A stretch of 29,095 nucleotides of DNA from Lachnospiraceae bacterium (GCA_028694115.1 JAQUUB010000051.1:1-29095), one strand, 5' to 3'; positions 14,409 to 25,973 are shown, counted from the first letter of the stretch. Program-made: numbers and translations. The notes: generated by a model from the sequence alone, not told the origin.

Positions 14409-15807
14409 TGACCAAATCTTCTCCTATCGTTTCTCCTGTGATATTTCCTAATGATTCATACGCATCTAACAAATCAATGGAGTAAAAATCCTCCGGCATC
14501 TGATTCTCGATACTTTCATTTACTTTTTGCAAGGATTTATATGCATCTTGCAAAGCCTTCTTCTGCCGTATATTTGTGATAAAAACCTCATCGTTAAATG
14601 AGATATTACCATTTAAAAACATTGATTTTAAAGCATTTTCAAGATTTCTGATTCCTTGTTCTTCCTTGGCGGAAATCTCGATTACCGGAAGGGTTTCCCC
14701 CAGTAGAATTCCTTCTATTTCCAAATTTTCCAGTCTTTTTTGCAGGATTTCCTGCGTAATTACAGTACTTAAATCTGATTTATTTAGTAAAATGATTCCT
14801 CTTTGCTTACCTCCTGCCTCCTTTTTTGAGAGAATCTGGCCTAAGAGCCTTAGAATCTTATCATCATTCTCATCTAATTCTCTGGATGCATCCACGACAT
14901 AAATGATTAAATCCGCTTCATTTGCATAATCCTTTGCTTTTTCAACACCCATTTTTTCAATGATATCCTCGGTATCTCTGATTCCCGCTGTATCAATGAC
15001 ATTAAGGCTCAGTCCATGGAGCGAAATCTGTTCCTCCAGAATATCTCTGGTCGTTCCGGCAATATCTGTTACAATCGCCCGATCCCTGCCCACCAGTACA
15101 TTTAACAGAGAGGATTTTCCTGCGTTTGGCTTTCCAACTATGACTGTTTGTATTCCCTCTTTCATAATTCTCCCATTATCCGAAGAATCAATGAGCTCCT
15201 TCAGATTCTGTAAAAGAAGGTCAATTGTCTTCTTCAATTTTTCTCCATATCCATCAACGCTGATGTGTTCCGGGTCATCTAATGCCGTTTCTATAAATGC
15301 CGTATGGTAAATAATTTGATTTCTTATCTCACTTATTTTTTTCTGAATACTCCCCTTTAATTGACTGACAGAACTTTTCATTGCATATTCATTTTTTGAA
15401 TTGATTACATCGATCACGGCCTCCGCCTGCGACATATCTATACGTCCATTCAAAAATGCTCTCTTTGTAAATTCGCCCGGTTCTGCCGGAAGTGCTCCAT
15501 ACTTTATTACAGTCTCAAGAACCCGCTTTACCACGTATGTTCCACCGTGACAGTTGATCTCCACCGTATCTTCCCCCGTAAAACTTTTCGGGCCTCTCAT
15601 AAGCATCACTAGAACTTCATCTATTGTCTCATCTCCGTCCTTAATAAAACCATAATGTATCGTATGGGAAGATGCCTGTGACAGCCGCTCCTTACCAGAG
15701 TATACTTTATCTATAATTTCAAAAACTCCATCTCCGCTCATCCTGACGATTCCAATTCCGGAATTTGTCATCCCTGTAGAAATTGCGGCAATTGCTCCAT
15801 TCTGCAT
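14374..15807 (-). CDS. mnmE: tRNA modification GTPase MnmE/TrmE (477 aa)
   Basis: Potassium-activated GTPase partner of MnmG in wobble-U34 modification. The N-terminal folate-binding domain covers about 1-120; the central helical domain is interrupted by a G domain with G1 [10 protein letters not shown]3 [11 protein letters not shown]4 NKSD and G5 SAKE. The C-terminal FCMGK gives the conserved Cys used in the modification chemistry. A GAGAGGTG Shine-Dalgarno precedes the ATG. The jag terminator lies just upstream, so an own promoter is expected; TTGTAA with TATAGA at 17 nt (about 15818-15846) was the best match but would begin transcription almost at the Shine-Dalgarno. Confidence 0.98.
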   Translation of the reverse strand: MQNGAIAAISTGMTNSGIGIVRMSGDGVFEIIDKVYSGKERLSQASSHTIHYGFIKDGDETIDEVLVMLMRGPKSFTGEDTVEINCHGGTYVVKRVLETVIKYGALPAEPGEFTKRAFLNGRIDMSQAEAVIDVINSKNEYAMKSSVSQLKGSIQKKISEIRNQIIYHTAFIETALDDPEHISVDGYGEKLKKTIDLLLQNLKELIDSSDNGRIMKEGIQTVIVGKPNAGKSSLLNVLVGRDRAIVTDIAGTTRDILEEQISLHGLSLNVIDTAGIRDTEDIIEKMGVEKAKDYANEADLIIYVVDASRELDENDDKILRLLGQILSKKEAGGKQRGIILLNKSDLSTVITQEILQKRLENLEIEGILLGETLPVIEISAKEEQGIRNLENALKSMFLNGNISFNDEVFITNIRQKKALQDAYKSLQKVNESIENQMPEDFYSIDLLDAYESLGNITGETIGEDLVNEIFSKFCMGK

Positions 15808-15872
15808 CCTAACACCTCTCTATAATTAATAAATCAGACATTTACAATCCACTTCGCTGCTTAATGATGTCC

Positions 15873-15906
15873 AAAAAAAAGACGTAACATCTAATATGCT
15901 ACGTCT
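15873..15906 (-). terminator. Intrinsic terminator after jag
   Basis: AGACGTAGCAT (15906-15896) pairs with ATGTTACGTCT (15890-15880), 11 bp with one G-U pair, followed by eight T residues (minus strand). It ends the rpmH-to-jag transcript. Confidence 0.9.
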
Positions 15907-15916
15907 CATTTTACTA

Positions 15917-16792
15917 TTATTTCTTCAAGCTTACAACTATCTTTCTATATGGCTCTTCGCCTTCACTATGAGTTGTAACATACTTATCAGACTGAAGAAC
16001 GGAATGAATGATTCTTCTCTCATATGGATTCATCGGCTCGAGAGAAATAGGCTTTCTTGACTTCTTCACTTTGTAAGCAATATTTTTTGCAAGATTCTCT
16101 AATGTTGCTTTTCTTCTGGAACGATAATTTTCTGTATCAAGCTTTACTCTTACATAACCTTCCTGGTGCTTGTTTGCTACTCTATTTGCCAGATACTGCA
16201 GTGAATCTAACGTCTGTCCTCGCTTGCCAATAAGGATTCCCATATTTTCACCGGAAAGCTCAATACTAAGACTTCCTTCCGCATCAATAATTGCCTCAAC
16301 CTTTACGTCCATATTCATGGCTTTAAACGTATCATTCAAAAATTCAATGACTGCATTTTTTGTATCATCTGTAATCTTCGCCAATTCAACTTCATGTTCC
16401 TTGACAGGATTAGCTTTCTTTTCTTCCTTAAGTGCTTCAGGCTCTGTCTTCTTTTCTTCTTGAACAACGGGCTTTGCATCCTTGTGTAAAGATTCCTTTT
16501 TTTGAAAATTATTTGTATGAGATTCTTTTTTAGCTGTATCTTTTTTAACTGTTTCTTTTTTTACTTCTGTCTTTGGAGCTTCTGCCTTTACTTCAGGCTT
16601 TACTTCTTCAACCTTTTTCGGAGCTTTTTTGCGGGCAGAAATGACTGCCTGTTTCATTCCGATTCCTAAAAATCCTGCACTTCCTTTTTCAATTACTTCA
16701 TATTCAAGCTCACTGCTTGGAATTCCCAATTGAATCGATGCCTCTGTGATAGCGTCATCCACAGTCTTGGCCGAAATTCTGATTTCATTCAT
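15917..16792 (-). CDS. jag: RNA-binding protein Jag/KhpB/EloR (291 aa)
   Basis: Cytosolic RNA-binding protein, encoded after yidC in most Firmicutes; in Streptococcus it regulates cell elongation together with KhpA. The Jag_N domain (1-55, ending in GFLGIGMKQAVISARKK), a Lys/Glu-rich linker (about 56-135), a KH domain with GILIGKRGQTLDSLQYLANR, and an R3H domain with SRRKATLENLAKNIA and EPMNPYERRIIHSVLQ are all present. The Shine-Dalgarno is GAGGAGG. It lies downstream of yidC in the rpmH cluster and is closed by a terminator. Confidence 0.95.
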   Translation of the reverse strand: MNEIRISAKTVDDAITEASIQLGIPSSELEYEVIEKGSAGFLGIGMKQAVISARKKAPKKVEEVKPEVKAEAPKTEVKKETVKKDTAKKESHTNNFQKKESLHKDAKPVVQEEKKTEPEALKEEKKANPVKEHEVELAKITDDTKNAVIEFLNDTFKAMNMDVKVEAIIDAEGSLSIELSGENMGILIGKRGQTLDSLQYLANRVANKHQEGYVRVKLDTENYRSRRKATLENLAKNIAYKVKKSRKPISLEPMNPYERRIIHSVLQSDKYVTTHSEGEEPYRKIVVSLKK

Positions 16793-16919
16793 TGTGGTTG
16801 CCTCCTCTTACATACATTATTTGATAACGTTAAAAACTATATTCTTTACTGTATCATTCCTTCTTTGTAAATAAAATACTTTCTATTTTAAAATAATAGT
16901 TTATAGTTCATCTACTTTA

Positions 16920-18164
16920 CTATTTTTTTCCTTGATTGTACTTATTTACCATATTTGCCTTTGAAGCAAGACTTCCCGGTTTCGCATCTTTATAATATTC
17001 AGAAGCTTTCTTGAGCTTTTCTTCTCTCTCAGCATCTGATATTGTAGACTTTTTCTTTTCTACCGAACGGGTACTCTGTGTAGCCATTTTATTGATTTCA
17101 TCGGCCTTCACACCTTTTTTCTCACGCTTCTTTGCTGCCTTTTCAAGATTCTCTTTTAACATATCTTCTGATGATTTTGTGCTTAAGTATTTGTTGATTG
17201 CAAGCTGCTGTAAACAACGTACTACTGCACTGATACACCAGTAAAGACCAAGACCTGCCGGCAGTGTGAAACACATAAATACTGAGAAAAGCGGCATTGT
17301 ATATGTCATTGTCTTCATGGAATTCATCATCTGGTTATCCGGATCAGATGCTGCCTGTGGCTGAAGCTTTACACTGAGGAACTGTGTGAGACCCGCCATG
17401 ATTGGGATAATCACTGCCAAAATAATTCCGCCGATTGCCATTGTTTTCAGAGAATCCATAAACATTGTCATAGGAGCTTCTGCGATATTAATACCAAAGA
17501 AATTGTTGATACTTGTAAGAGAAGCTTCTGTTGTTCTTGCAATGTTCTCAATAGAAGGCATCTTGTCCACTAATGTATGCCAGGTAGAAGCCTGAAATTT
17601 ATATAATACATCAACCAGTGTATTAGCCTGTGTATAATCAAATTTATCTGAACTGATCAGGATTGGCTTTGCATTACCGATTGTTTCCATAATTTTCTGG
17701 AAGCCATCCGTTGCCATAATCTGATTTACAAGTGGAGTATACACTGCTTTTACTCCGTCTACATATGCAGGAATATTACGAATTACTGCATACATACCAA
17801 ACAGAATTGGCATCTGAATCAACATACTGGAACACCCGCCCATAGGGGAGGTACCATATTTTTCATAGATTGCCTGCATCTCCATCTGCTGCTTTTCCAT
17901 AGATGTCTGATCTTTTTTATTCGCATACTTTTTCTGGACTGCCTGAATCTCTGGATTCATCATTGCAGACATTTTAGAAAACTTCTGCTGTTTGATTGTA
18001 AGTGGAATCATCAATGTATACACGATAATTGTCAGAATAATAATACACCAACCAATATTGTGAACACCTATCACATTGTAAATCCAATTCATTACTTTTC
18101 CGATTATCCAGGCGATCTGCGAGATAATCGGCGTAGTTGAAGCTGTTGCTACTAAACCGTACAT
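16920..18164 (-). CDS. yidC: Membrane protein insertase YidC/Oxa1 (414 aa)
   Basis: Inserts proteins into the cytoplasmic membrane alone or with SecYEG. The start at 18164 is chosen because AAGGAGG lies 7 nt upstream; an open frame reaching 18203 would add 13 unlikely residues. Hydrophobic segments lie near residues 35-60 (NIGWCIIILTIIVYTLMIPL), 110-130 (SSMLIQMPILFGMYAVI), 230-255 and 285-320, with the conserved MGGCSSMLIQMP region. No classical lipoprotein signal is seen, though the N-terminal helix is hydrophobic. The last about 75 residues are a lysine-rich tail that could contact the ribosome. Confidence 0.96.
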   Translation of the reverse strand: MYGLVATASTTPIISQIAWIIGKVMNWIYNVIGVHNIGWCIIILTIIVYTLMIPLTIKQQKFSKMSAMMNPEIQAVQKKYANKKDQTSMEKQQMEMQAIYEKYGTSPMGGCSSMLIQMPILFGMYAVIRNIPAYVDGVKAVYTPLVNQIMATDGFQKIMETIGNAKPILISSDKFDYTQANTLVDVLYKFQASTWHTLVDKMPSIENIARTTEASLTSINNFFGINIAEAPMTMFMDSLKTMAIGGIILAVIIPIMAGLTQFLSVKLQPQAASDPDNQMMNSMKTMTYTMPLFSVFMCFTLPAGLGLYWCISAVVRCLQQLAINKYLSTKSSEDMLKENLEKAAKKREKKGVKADEINKMATQSTRSVEKKKSTISDAEREEKLKKASEYYKDAKPGSLASKANMVNKYNQGKK

Positions 18165-18285
18165 TCTTATCCTCCTTAAGTGATAAAGATCTTGCCTTAT
18201 CACATATATGTTGCAGATATATTTTTCATAATAATTTTTTCATGATATCTGCTCGTGCAATAAGGTATCTCATCCCCTATTACAT

Positions 18286-18498
18286 CTATGGAACAGGGTC
18301 AAATCCGCCTTTGGAAAATGGATTGCATCTTAAAATTCTCCATAATGCCATAAATCCACCTTTAAATGCACCATATTTTTCAATTGCCTCCATTGCATAT
18401 TGAGAACAAGTTGGTGTGTATTTACAGGTGGAATGTCTTTTCATACCGGATAAATATTTTCGGTAAAACTGAATCAGTCCTATGAAAATATTCTTCAT
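18286..18498 (-). CDS. yidD: Membrane protein insertion efficiency factor YidD (70 aa)
   Basis: A small membrane-associated protein that supports YidC-dependent insertion. It has the conserved [32 protein letters not shown] with three Cys and the [18 protein letters not shown] ending, and an amphipathic N-terminus. Length is typical. It lies between rnpA and yidC, as in most bacteria, 37 nt after rnpA. Confidence 0.96.
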   Translation of the reverse strand: MKNIFIGLIQFYRKYLSGMKRHSTCKYTPTCSQYAMEAIEKYGAFKGGFMALWRILRCNPFSKGGFDPVP

Positions 18499-18535
18499 TT
18501 ACATCACTCCAGTGGCGAATACTTCTATTGCCATA

Positions 18536-18862
18536 TTATTTATATATATTATGAAGCTTTCCCAAATGGACAAGTGCGCTGTCAATATCATGATAGCTTC
18601 TATCCTTCGCGCTGTTTCTTGCAATCACAACGATATCATAGCCATGTTGGAAACGATCTTCTTGTAGTCGATAGCTTTCTCTTAATAATCTTGTAAGATG
18701 ATGTCTTACAACACTGTTCCCTACCTTTTTGCTCACAGAAATTCCAAAACGGTTCTTTTGCAGATTATTCTCAAGGATATACATAATAAGATATCTATTT
18801 GCAAAAGATTTTCCTTTTCTGTAAACCAATTGAAAATCCTTATTTTTTTTTAAAGATTCCAT
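18536..18862 (-). CDS. rnpA: RNase P protein component (108 aa)
   Basis: Basic protein subunit that helps the RNase P RNA process tRNA 5' ends. The start at 18862 (MESLKKNKDFQLVYRKG) is chosen by homology and a GGGAG 9 nt upstream; an open frame reaching 18925 is not supported. The family core is FGISVSKKVGNSVVRHHLTRLLRESYR, with the RNR motif present in the variant form RHHLTR, followed by DIVVIARNSAKDRSY. It follows rpmH after a terminator and a possible own promoter. Confidence 0.95.
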   Translation of the reverse strand: MESLKKNKDFQLVYRKGKSFANRYLIMYILENNLQKNRFGISVSKKVGNSVVRHHLTRLLRESYRLQEDRFQHGYDIVVIARNSAKDRSYHDIDSALVHLGKLHNIYK

Positions 18863-18960
18863 ACTGATAAACTCCCTATTATCTTTTTTCATTGCAAAGC
18901 TTCCTATTATGATAAATGAATTCAACTATAGAAAGGTATTCCCTGATTAAAGATACCCTT

Positions 18961-18969
18961 ATTTTAACA
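18961..18969 (-). promoter_or_regulatory. Possible extended -10 promoter of rnpA
   Basis: TGT-TAAAAT on the minus strand (18969-18961) about 100 nt ahead of rnpA, after the rpmH terminator. The -35 (TTCTAA) is poor. Confidence 0.4.
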
Positions 18970-19011
18970 CATTTACCGCTTTTTTAGAAACTTTTTCTTC
19001 TTTTATAATAG

Positions 19012-19037
19012 GAAAAAAGGCCACAATAATGCGGCCT
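19012..19037 (-). terminator. Intrinsic terminator overlapping the rpmH stop codon
   Basis: AGGCCGCA (19037-19030) pairs with TGTGGCCT (19025-19018) around TTAT, then TTTTTT (19017-19012). It separates rpmH from rnpA, so L34 can be made in excess over RnpA. Confidence 0.85.
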
Positions 19038-19170
19038 AAGCTGATAACTGCTTTCTTCCTTTTGTTCTTCTTGCTGCTAACACTTTTCTTCCGCCAGCAC
19101 TGCTCATTCTTGCTCTGAATCCATGAACTCTAGCTCTGGACTTCTTTTTTGGTTGGAATGTCATCTTCAT
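19036..19170 (-). CDS. rpmH: 50S ribosomal protein L34 (44 aa)
   Basis: The smallest large-subunit protein. [20 protein letters not shown] followed by [20 protein letters not shown] is the full 44-residue family sequence. The start at 19170 has GAGGTG 7 nt upstream; an open frame up to 19251 adds residues outside the family. A strong promoter lies 50 nt upstream. It is the first gene left of dnaA, transcribed away from the origin. Confidence 0.98.
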   Translation of the reverse strand: MKMTFQPKKKSRARVHGFRARMSSAGGRKVLAARRTKGRKQLSA

Positions 19171-19222
19171 ATATATACACCTCAATTCTTCTTTTGCTTT
19201 ATTTATAAGGACACTGCTAATT

Positions 19223-19251
19223 ATTATATTGAAAAAATACCTATAAGTCAA
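19223..19251 (-). promoter_or_regulatory. rpmH promoter
   Basis: On the minus strand TTGACT (19251-19246), a 17-nt spacer and perfect TATAAT (19228-19223). Confidence 0.88.
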
Positions 19252-19669
19252 GTAAAACCGTTGATTTTGTTAGTTTTTAAAAATTTTTATTGTGGATAAC
19301 TTGTTGATAACTGCAAAATAAGCTGTGGATTTATATTTTAAAAATGCGATAAGCCCGCTTTTTTACTGAATTTTCTGTTAATAAAGTTATTCACACCTTT
19401 TAATCGTTGCTAATAGCTTCATTTTGATGTAAAATGTAGTGTATAAGGGTTTTTCTTTCTTTTTAACGTAAAATTGTCTTAAATCGCCTTTTATTGCGTT
19501 TGAATGATAACTGTGATTTTCAAAATCATAGTTTAACCCAACAGTTTAATAATCACTGACAGCTTTCTATTCCTGATTATATCTGGAATTTTATTTTCTA
19601 TATATAATAGGAAAAAAAAGCTGTTTTGCATGATGATATACAAATATAAGGAATCAGGAGTCGCTATCA
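19252..19669. other. oriC left part: rpmH-dnaA region with DnaA boxes
   Basis: About 420 bases between divergent rpmH and dnaA, no gene. DnaA boxes: TGTGGATAA (19291-19299, perfect, reverse), TGTTGATAA (19302-19310, one mismatch) and TTATTCACA (19387-19395, relaxed consensus); TGTGGATTT (19324-19332) is a weaker match. These probably serve origin function and DnaA autoregulation. Confidence 0.8.
19407..19435 (+). promoter_or_regulatory. Candidate dnaA promoter
   Basis: TTGCTA (19407-19412), a 17-nt spacer, TAAAAT (19430-19435). A DnaA box ends 12 nt before the -35. A second perfect TATAAT (19603-19608) nearer the gene has no clear -35. Confidence 0.5.
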
Positions 19670-21040
19670 ATGAACATAGTAGAAGAAAAATGGAACGACA
19701 TATTGGAGAAGATGAGGGTCGAATACTGTTCGACTCGTATTTCCTATCAGACATGGATTTCCCCCCTAACGGTGAAAGAAGTGACAGGTAATACAGTTCT
19801 TATCGCAGTAAGCATCAAAGCCAGCATCGAACATTTGCAAAAAAAATACTACCTTCCTTTTAGAGTATGTATTGCCGAAGTAACCGGCGTAGAATATGAT
19901 GTTGCCTTTGTAAATGATGATGAGTCTTCCATGGAAAAAGAACGGAACAATGTTATACAAAAGAATATGAACAACACATTACTTGAGAAAGCGAATCTGA
20001 ATCCTAAATATACATTCGATACCTTTGTCGTTGGAAGTAATAACAATTTTGCACATGCTGCATCTCTTGCAGTGGCTGAATCTCCAGGCGAGATTTACAA
20101 TCCACTGTATCTTTATGGAGGTGTTGGACTTGGCAAGACCCATTTGATGCATTCGATTGCTCATCATATTATAGAAGCAGACCCTTCCAAGAAGGTGCTT
20201 TATGTAACAAGTGAGACATTTACCAATGAATTGATTGATTCATTGAAAAAAGGTAAGACTGGCAACGAGCTTTCCATGACAACTTTTCGTGAGAAGTATC
20301 GGAACAACGATGTACTTCTGATCGATGATATCCAATTTATTATAGGAAAGGAAAGTACTCAGGAAGAATTTTTCCATACTTTTAATCATCTTCATGTATC
20401 CGGTAAGCAGATTATTATCTCAAGTGATAAACCGCCAAAAGATCTGGAGACATTGGAGGCAAGACTCCGTACCCGGTTCGAGTGGGGACTGATTGCAGAT
20501 ATCCAGCCTCCTGACTATGAGACAAGAATGGCAATTCTCCAGAAAAAAGTAGAATTGGACCATCTGGAGATGTACAATATTCCGAATGATGTAATGGATT
20601 ATATTTCCAATAATGTAAAATCTAACATTAGGGAACTGGAAGGTTCCCTGAATAAACTAATTGCATTATCCAAGCTTACGAATAAAAAGATTGATATCCC
20701 GCTGGCTTCTGAAGCACTGAAAGATATCATTTCTCCGGATGCTAACCGGACAGTTACTGCTGATTCTATTCTGGAAGTGGTTGCAGAACATTTTAATGTA
20801 TCCACAGCCGAATTGAAGGGCAAAAAAAGAAACGCGGAGATCGTCCTGCCACGGCAGATTGTAATGTATCTCTGTCGTACCATTACCGATACACCATTAA
20901 AATCAGTTGGATTGACCCTGGGAGGGCGTGATCATGCATCCGTCAGCCACGGTGTCAAGAAAATCACCCATGATATTGAGACGGATGAGGCACTTGCCAA
21001 CACCATTCACATTATTATGAAGAAGATCAATCCTATTTAA
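19670..21040 (+). CDS. dnaA: Replication initiator DnaA (456 aa)
   Basis: AAA+ ATPase that binds DnaA boxes and opens oriC. Domain I (about 1-75, MNIVEEKWNDILEKM... with SYQTWISPL), a short variable domain II (about 76-110), the AAA+ domain III with Walker A GGVGLGKTH (150-158) and Walker B VLLIDDIQF (215-223), the sensor SSDKPPKDLETLEARLRTRF, and domain IV with the DNA-binding signature LGGRDHASVSHGVKKI. Length is usual. AGGAG lies 9 nt before the ATG. It sits between two DnaA-box clusters. Confidence 0.99.
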   Translation: MNIVEEKWNDILEKMRVEYCSTRISYQTWISPLTVKEVTGNTVLIAVSIKASIEHLQKKYYLPFRVCIAEVTGVEYDVAFVNDDESSMEKERNNVIQKNMNNTLLEKANLNPKYTFDTFVVGSNNNFAHAASLAVAESPGEIYNPLYLYGGVGLGKTHLMHSIAHHIIEADPSKKVLYVTSETFTNELIDSLKKGKTGNELSMTTFREKYRNNDVLLIDDIQFIIGKESTQEEFFHTFNHLHVSGKQIIISSDKPPKDLETLEARLRTRFEWGLIADIQPPDYETRMAILQKKVELDHLEMYNIPNDVMDYISNNVKSNIRELEGSLNKLIALSKLTNKKIDIPLASEALKDIISPDANRTVTADSILEVVAEHFNVSTAELKGKKRNAEIVLPRQIVMYLCRTITDTPLKSVGLTLGGRDHASVSHGVKKITHDIETDEALANTIHIIMKKINPI

Positions 21041-21469
21041 ACTTTACATTATGGTTATAAAAGCAGACACTCTCAATCTATTTTATTGATTTTGGGGTTA
21101 AAATACACGCTTTAACCTGATTTTATTCCCAGTAACAAGGACTTGAAGGTGATTTTTTCTCATTCAGATAATATTTGTACACAACGAATGTGGATAACTT
21201 TGAAAAATCCACTATATTCGTGTGGAAAATCTGTGTAAAGAATTTGTTTTACCTGTGGATAACAAAATTTTAAATTTTTTCAAAAAAGTTATCCCAATAT
21301 TATCCCATAAAAAAATGACGGTTTTCTTCGTACTTATGAAAGCGGTCAAAGCCTTGTATTATAAGGGTTTAAAGCAGTTATACACTTTTCCACAGCCCCT
21401 ACGGCGGCGAAGGCGGAAATCTTTTATATTATTTTATTCATAGAACACGACGAAAGGAGTTTTACACAG
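21041..21469. other. oriC right part: dnaA-dnaN region with DnaA boxes and AT-rich unwinding region
   Basis: No gene. Boxes: TGTGGATAA at 21189-21197 and 21254-21262 (perfect, reverse); near-boxes TTATCCCAA (21289-21297), TTATCCCAT (21300-21308), TTATACACT (21378-21386) and TTTTCCACA (21386-21394). The A/T tract at 21263-21288, right after the second perfect box, is the likely duplex-unwinding element. A 7-bp hairpin GGTTAAA/TTTAACC (21096-21117) may weakly terminate dnaA. The 21395-21418 patch is oddly GC-rich for this surrounding. Confidence 0.85.
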
Positions 21470-22576
21470 ATGAAAATCGTATGTACAAAATCTAATTTAG
21501 CAAAAGGAGTTAGTATTGTATCAAAAGCAGTTCCTGGTAAGACTACAATGCCTATACTTGAATGCATTCTAATTGACGCAACAACAGATATTATCAAATT
21601 GACAGCCAATGATATGGAACTTGGCATAGAGACAACTATTGAAGGAGAGATTATCGACAGAGGAATGATTGCATTAAATGCAAAGATTTTTTCTGAGATC
21701 GTCCGTAAATTGCCTGACAACGATATTGTAATCGAAACAGATGCATCGAATCAAACACTGATTACCTGCGAAAAAGCAAGATTCAATATCGCAGCACAGT
21801 CAGGAGAAGATTTTTCATTTCTTCCATCTATTGAAAAAGAAGATTTTATTACTGTATCTGAATTTACTTTAAAAGAAATTATCAGACAGACGATCTTTTG
21901 TACCGCTGATAATGATACCAATAAGATGATGACCGGAGAGCTTTTCGAAATCAATGAAGACATTCTAAGGGTCATTTCTTTGGATGGACACAGAGTTGCA
22001 ATCCGTAAGATTGAACTGAAGGAAGTTTACGCTGATAAAAAAGTGATTGTTCCCGGTAAGACGCTTCAGGAAATCAGCAAGATTATCGATGGAGATGCAG
22101 AAGCAACCGTCGATATCTGCTTTACGAAGAATCATATTGTATTTGAATTTGCCAAGACACTGGTTGTATCCAGATTGATTGAAGGTGAGTTCTTCAAGAT
22201 TGATCAGATGATTTCCAGTGATTACGAGACAAAGGTAAGAATCAATAAAAGGGAATTATTAGACTGTATCGACAGAGCTACACTCCTGATTAAAGAAGGA
22301 GATAAGAAGCCCATTATAATCAATATGGTTGAGGGCTCTATGGAGCTTAAAATTTCTTCTCAGATTGGATCTATGAATGAAGAAATCTTTATTACGAAGG
22401 AAGGTAAGGATCTGATGATCGGATTCAATCCAAAGTTCTTTATTGATGCACTTCGTGTCATTGATGATGAGGAAGTAGATCTTTACTTTATGAATGCAAA
22501 GGCACCTTGTTTTATTCGTGATGAGAATCAGAATTATATTTATCTGATTTTACCTGTTAATTTTACTGCAGCGTAA
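21470..22576 (+). CDS. dnaN: DNA polymerase III beta sliding clamp (368 aa)
   Basis: Ring-shaped dimer that tethers the replicative polymerase to DNA. The three-domain clamp is recognisable: MKIVCTKSNLAKGVSIVSKAVPGKTTMPILECI at the start, FLPSIEKEDFITVSEFTLKEII in the middle, and the characteristic C-terminal FNPKFFIDALRVIDDEEVDLYF and YLILPVN. Length is usual. AAGGAG lies about 10 nt before the ATG. It follows oriC and probably leads an operon with yaaA and recF, 28 nt from yaaA. Confidence 0.98.
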   Translation: MKIVCTKSNLAKGVSIVSKAVPGKTTMPILECILIDATTDIIKLTANDMELGIETTIEGEIIDRGMIALNAKIFSEIVRKLPDNDIVIETDASNQTLITCEKARFNIAAQSGEDFSFLPSIEKEDFITVSEFTLKEIIRQTIFCTADNDTNKMMTGELFEINEDILRVISLDGHRVAIRKIELKEVYADKKVIVPGKTLQEISKIIDGDAEATVDICFTKNHIVFEFAKTLVVSRLIEGEFFKIDQMISSDYETKVRINKRELLDCIDRATLLIKEGDKKPIIINMVEGSMELKISSQIGSMNEEIFITKEGKDLMIGFNPKFFIDALRVIDDEEVDLYFMNAKAPCFIRDENQNYIYLILPVNFTAA

Positions 22577-22604
22577 AGGAAAACATCACAAGAAAAGGAG
22601 AATT

Positions 22605-22811
22605 ATGGAAACAATTCATTTGAAAGAAGAATATATTAAGCTTGGTCAGGCTTTGAAAGCTGCTGGCCTTGTAGAATCCGGAGTGGAGGCTAAGGAAGTC
22701 ATACAGGAAGGATTGGTTACTGTGAATGGAGAAATCGACACCAGAAGAGGTAAGAAATTACACAGTGGTGACTCTGTTTTGTTTGATGGGGAAGAAATCA
22801 AAATCGTATAA
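22605..22811 (+). CDS. yaaA: S4-domain RNA-binding protein YaaA (68 aa)
   Basis: A small RNA-binding protein of the S4 fold, usually found between dnaN and recF; it has been linked to ribosome assembly in Bacillus. YIKLGQALKAAGLVESGVEAKEVIQEGLVTVNGEIDTRRGKKLHSGD is the full S4 domain. AAAAGGAG precedes the ATG. The name yaaA is also used for unrelated E. coli genes; the Bacillus meaning applies. Confidence 0.95.
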   Translation: METIHLKEEYIKLGQALKAAGLVESGVEAKEVIQEGLVTVNGEIDTRRGKKLHSGDSVLFDGEEIKIV

Positions 22812-22860
22812 CGATGGATATTTTATTCTAAAGTCATGTTGGCGAAAGTAGATAGAACAT

Positions 22861-23961
22861 ATGATTATTAAATCCCTAAAGTTAAAGAATTATCGTAATT
22901 ATGAATTACTTCAAATGCAGTTTGACCCAAAAATCAATATTCTCTATGGCGACAACGCCCAGGGAAAGACGAATATTCTGGAATCTTTATATTTGTCGGG
23001 AACGACGAAGTCCCATCGGGGAACGAAGGATAAGGATCTGATTCAGTTTGAACATGAGGAATCACATATTGAAGTTATGGTTGAGAAGAAGGGGACACCC
23101 TTTCAGATAGACATGCATTTGAAAAAGAATCGTCCCAAGGGAATCGCAATCAATAAGATACCCATTCGAAAAGCAAGTGAGCTATTTGGTCTTGTAAACT
23201 TTGTATTTTTTTCACCGGAGGACTTGAATATTATCAAGGAGGGACCTTCCGGACGAAGAAAATTTGTAGATTTGGAATTATCACAGCTTGATAAAGTTTA
23301 TCTTAGCAATTTATCCAATTACAACCGGGTGATCAACCAGAGGAATCTATTATTAAAAGAGATTGCTTCCACATTTTTCAGTGGAGCGGACAAAAAACAG
23401 AATCTCCTGGAGACGCTGGATATCTGGGATATTCAGATGGTTTCTTACGGTTCAAAAGTCATAGAAAGCAGAAAGAAATTCATCAATCAGGTGAATCGTA
23501 TTATCCGGGAGATTCATCAAAAACTGACCGGAGGAATTGAGCAGATTGAATTATCGTATGAATCAAGTATCGGTAACATGTCGCTGGAAGCTGCTGTGAC
23601 GAAGAACCGGAACCGGGATCTTCGGATGAAGAGCACATCGGTGGGTCCGCACAGAGATGATATTTGTTTTACGGTTAATGGATTGGATATCAGAAAATTC
23701 GGTTCCCAGGGACAGCAGAGGACAGCGGCACTTTCCCTGAAGTTGTCTGAAATTGAGCTGGTAAAGCAACTCATTGGAGACACGCCAATTTTGTTATTGG
23801 ATGATGTGTTGTCTGAACTGGATAAAAACAGGCAAAACTATTTATTAGACAGTATTCATGATATACAGACCGTCATTACCTGTACGGGATTGGATGAGTT
23901 TGTAAATCATAGATTTTCTATAAACAAGATTTTTCATGTGAAAAGTGGAACAGTGGAATAA
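22861..23961 (+). CDS. recF: DNA replication and repair protein RecF (366 aa)
   Basis: SMC-like ATPase that loads RecA at gaps. Walker A is GDNAQGKTN (30-38); the signature region SVGPHRDD, QGQQRTAALSLKLSEIEL and Walker B LLLDDVLSELD are intact. Residues about 150-250 form the helical arm. Length is usual. The Shine-Dalgarno is poor (GAAAGTAGATAGAAC before the ATG), so translation may be low or partly coupled to yaaA, 49 nt upstream. gyrB follows after 28 nt. Confidence 0.98.
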   Translation: MIIKSLKLKNYRNYELLQMQFDPKINILYGDNAQGKTNILESLYLSGTTKSHRGTKDKDLIQFEHEESHIEVMVEKKGTPFQIDMHLKKNRPKGIAINKIPIRKASELFGLVNFVFFSPEDLNIIKEGPSGRRKFVDLELSQLDKVYLSNLSNYNRVINQRNLLLKEIASTFFSGADKKQNLLETLDIWDIQMVSYGSKVIESRKKFINQVNRIIREIHQKLTGGIEQIELSYESSIGNMSLEAAVTKNRNRDLRMKSTSVGPHRDDICFTVNGLDIRKFGSQGQQRTAALSLKLSEIELVKQLIGDTPILLLDDVLSELDKNRQNYLLDSIHDIQTVITCTGLDEFVNHRFSINKIFHVKSGTVE

Positions 23962-23977
23962 AACGAAAGAAAATTAG

Positions 23978-25960
<1,983 letters not shown>

Positions 25961-25973
25961 AAGGAGAAAATAA

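Noticed and set aside
18163..18203. Longer yidC start
   Set aside because: The upstream residues are arginine-rich, unlike a YidC N-terminus, and lie across the strong ribosome binding site of the ATG at 18164.
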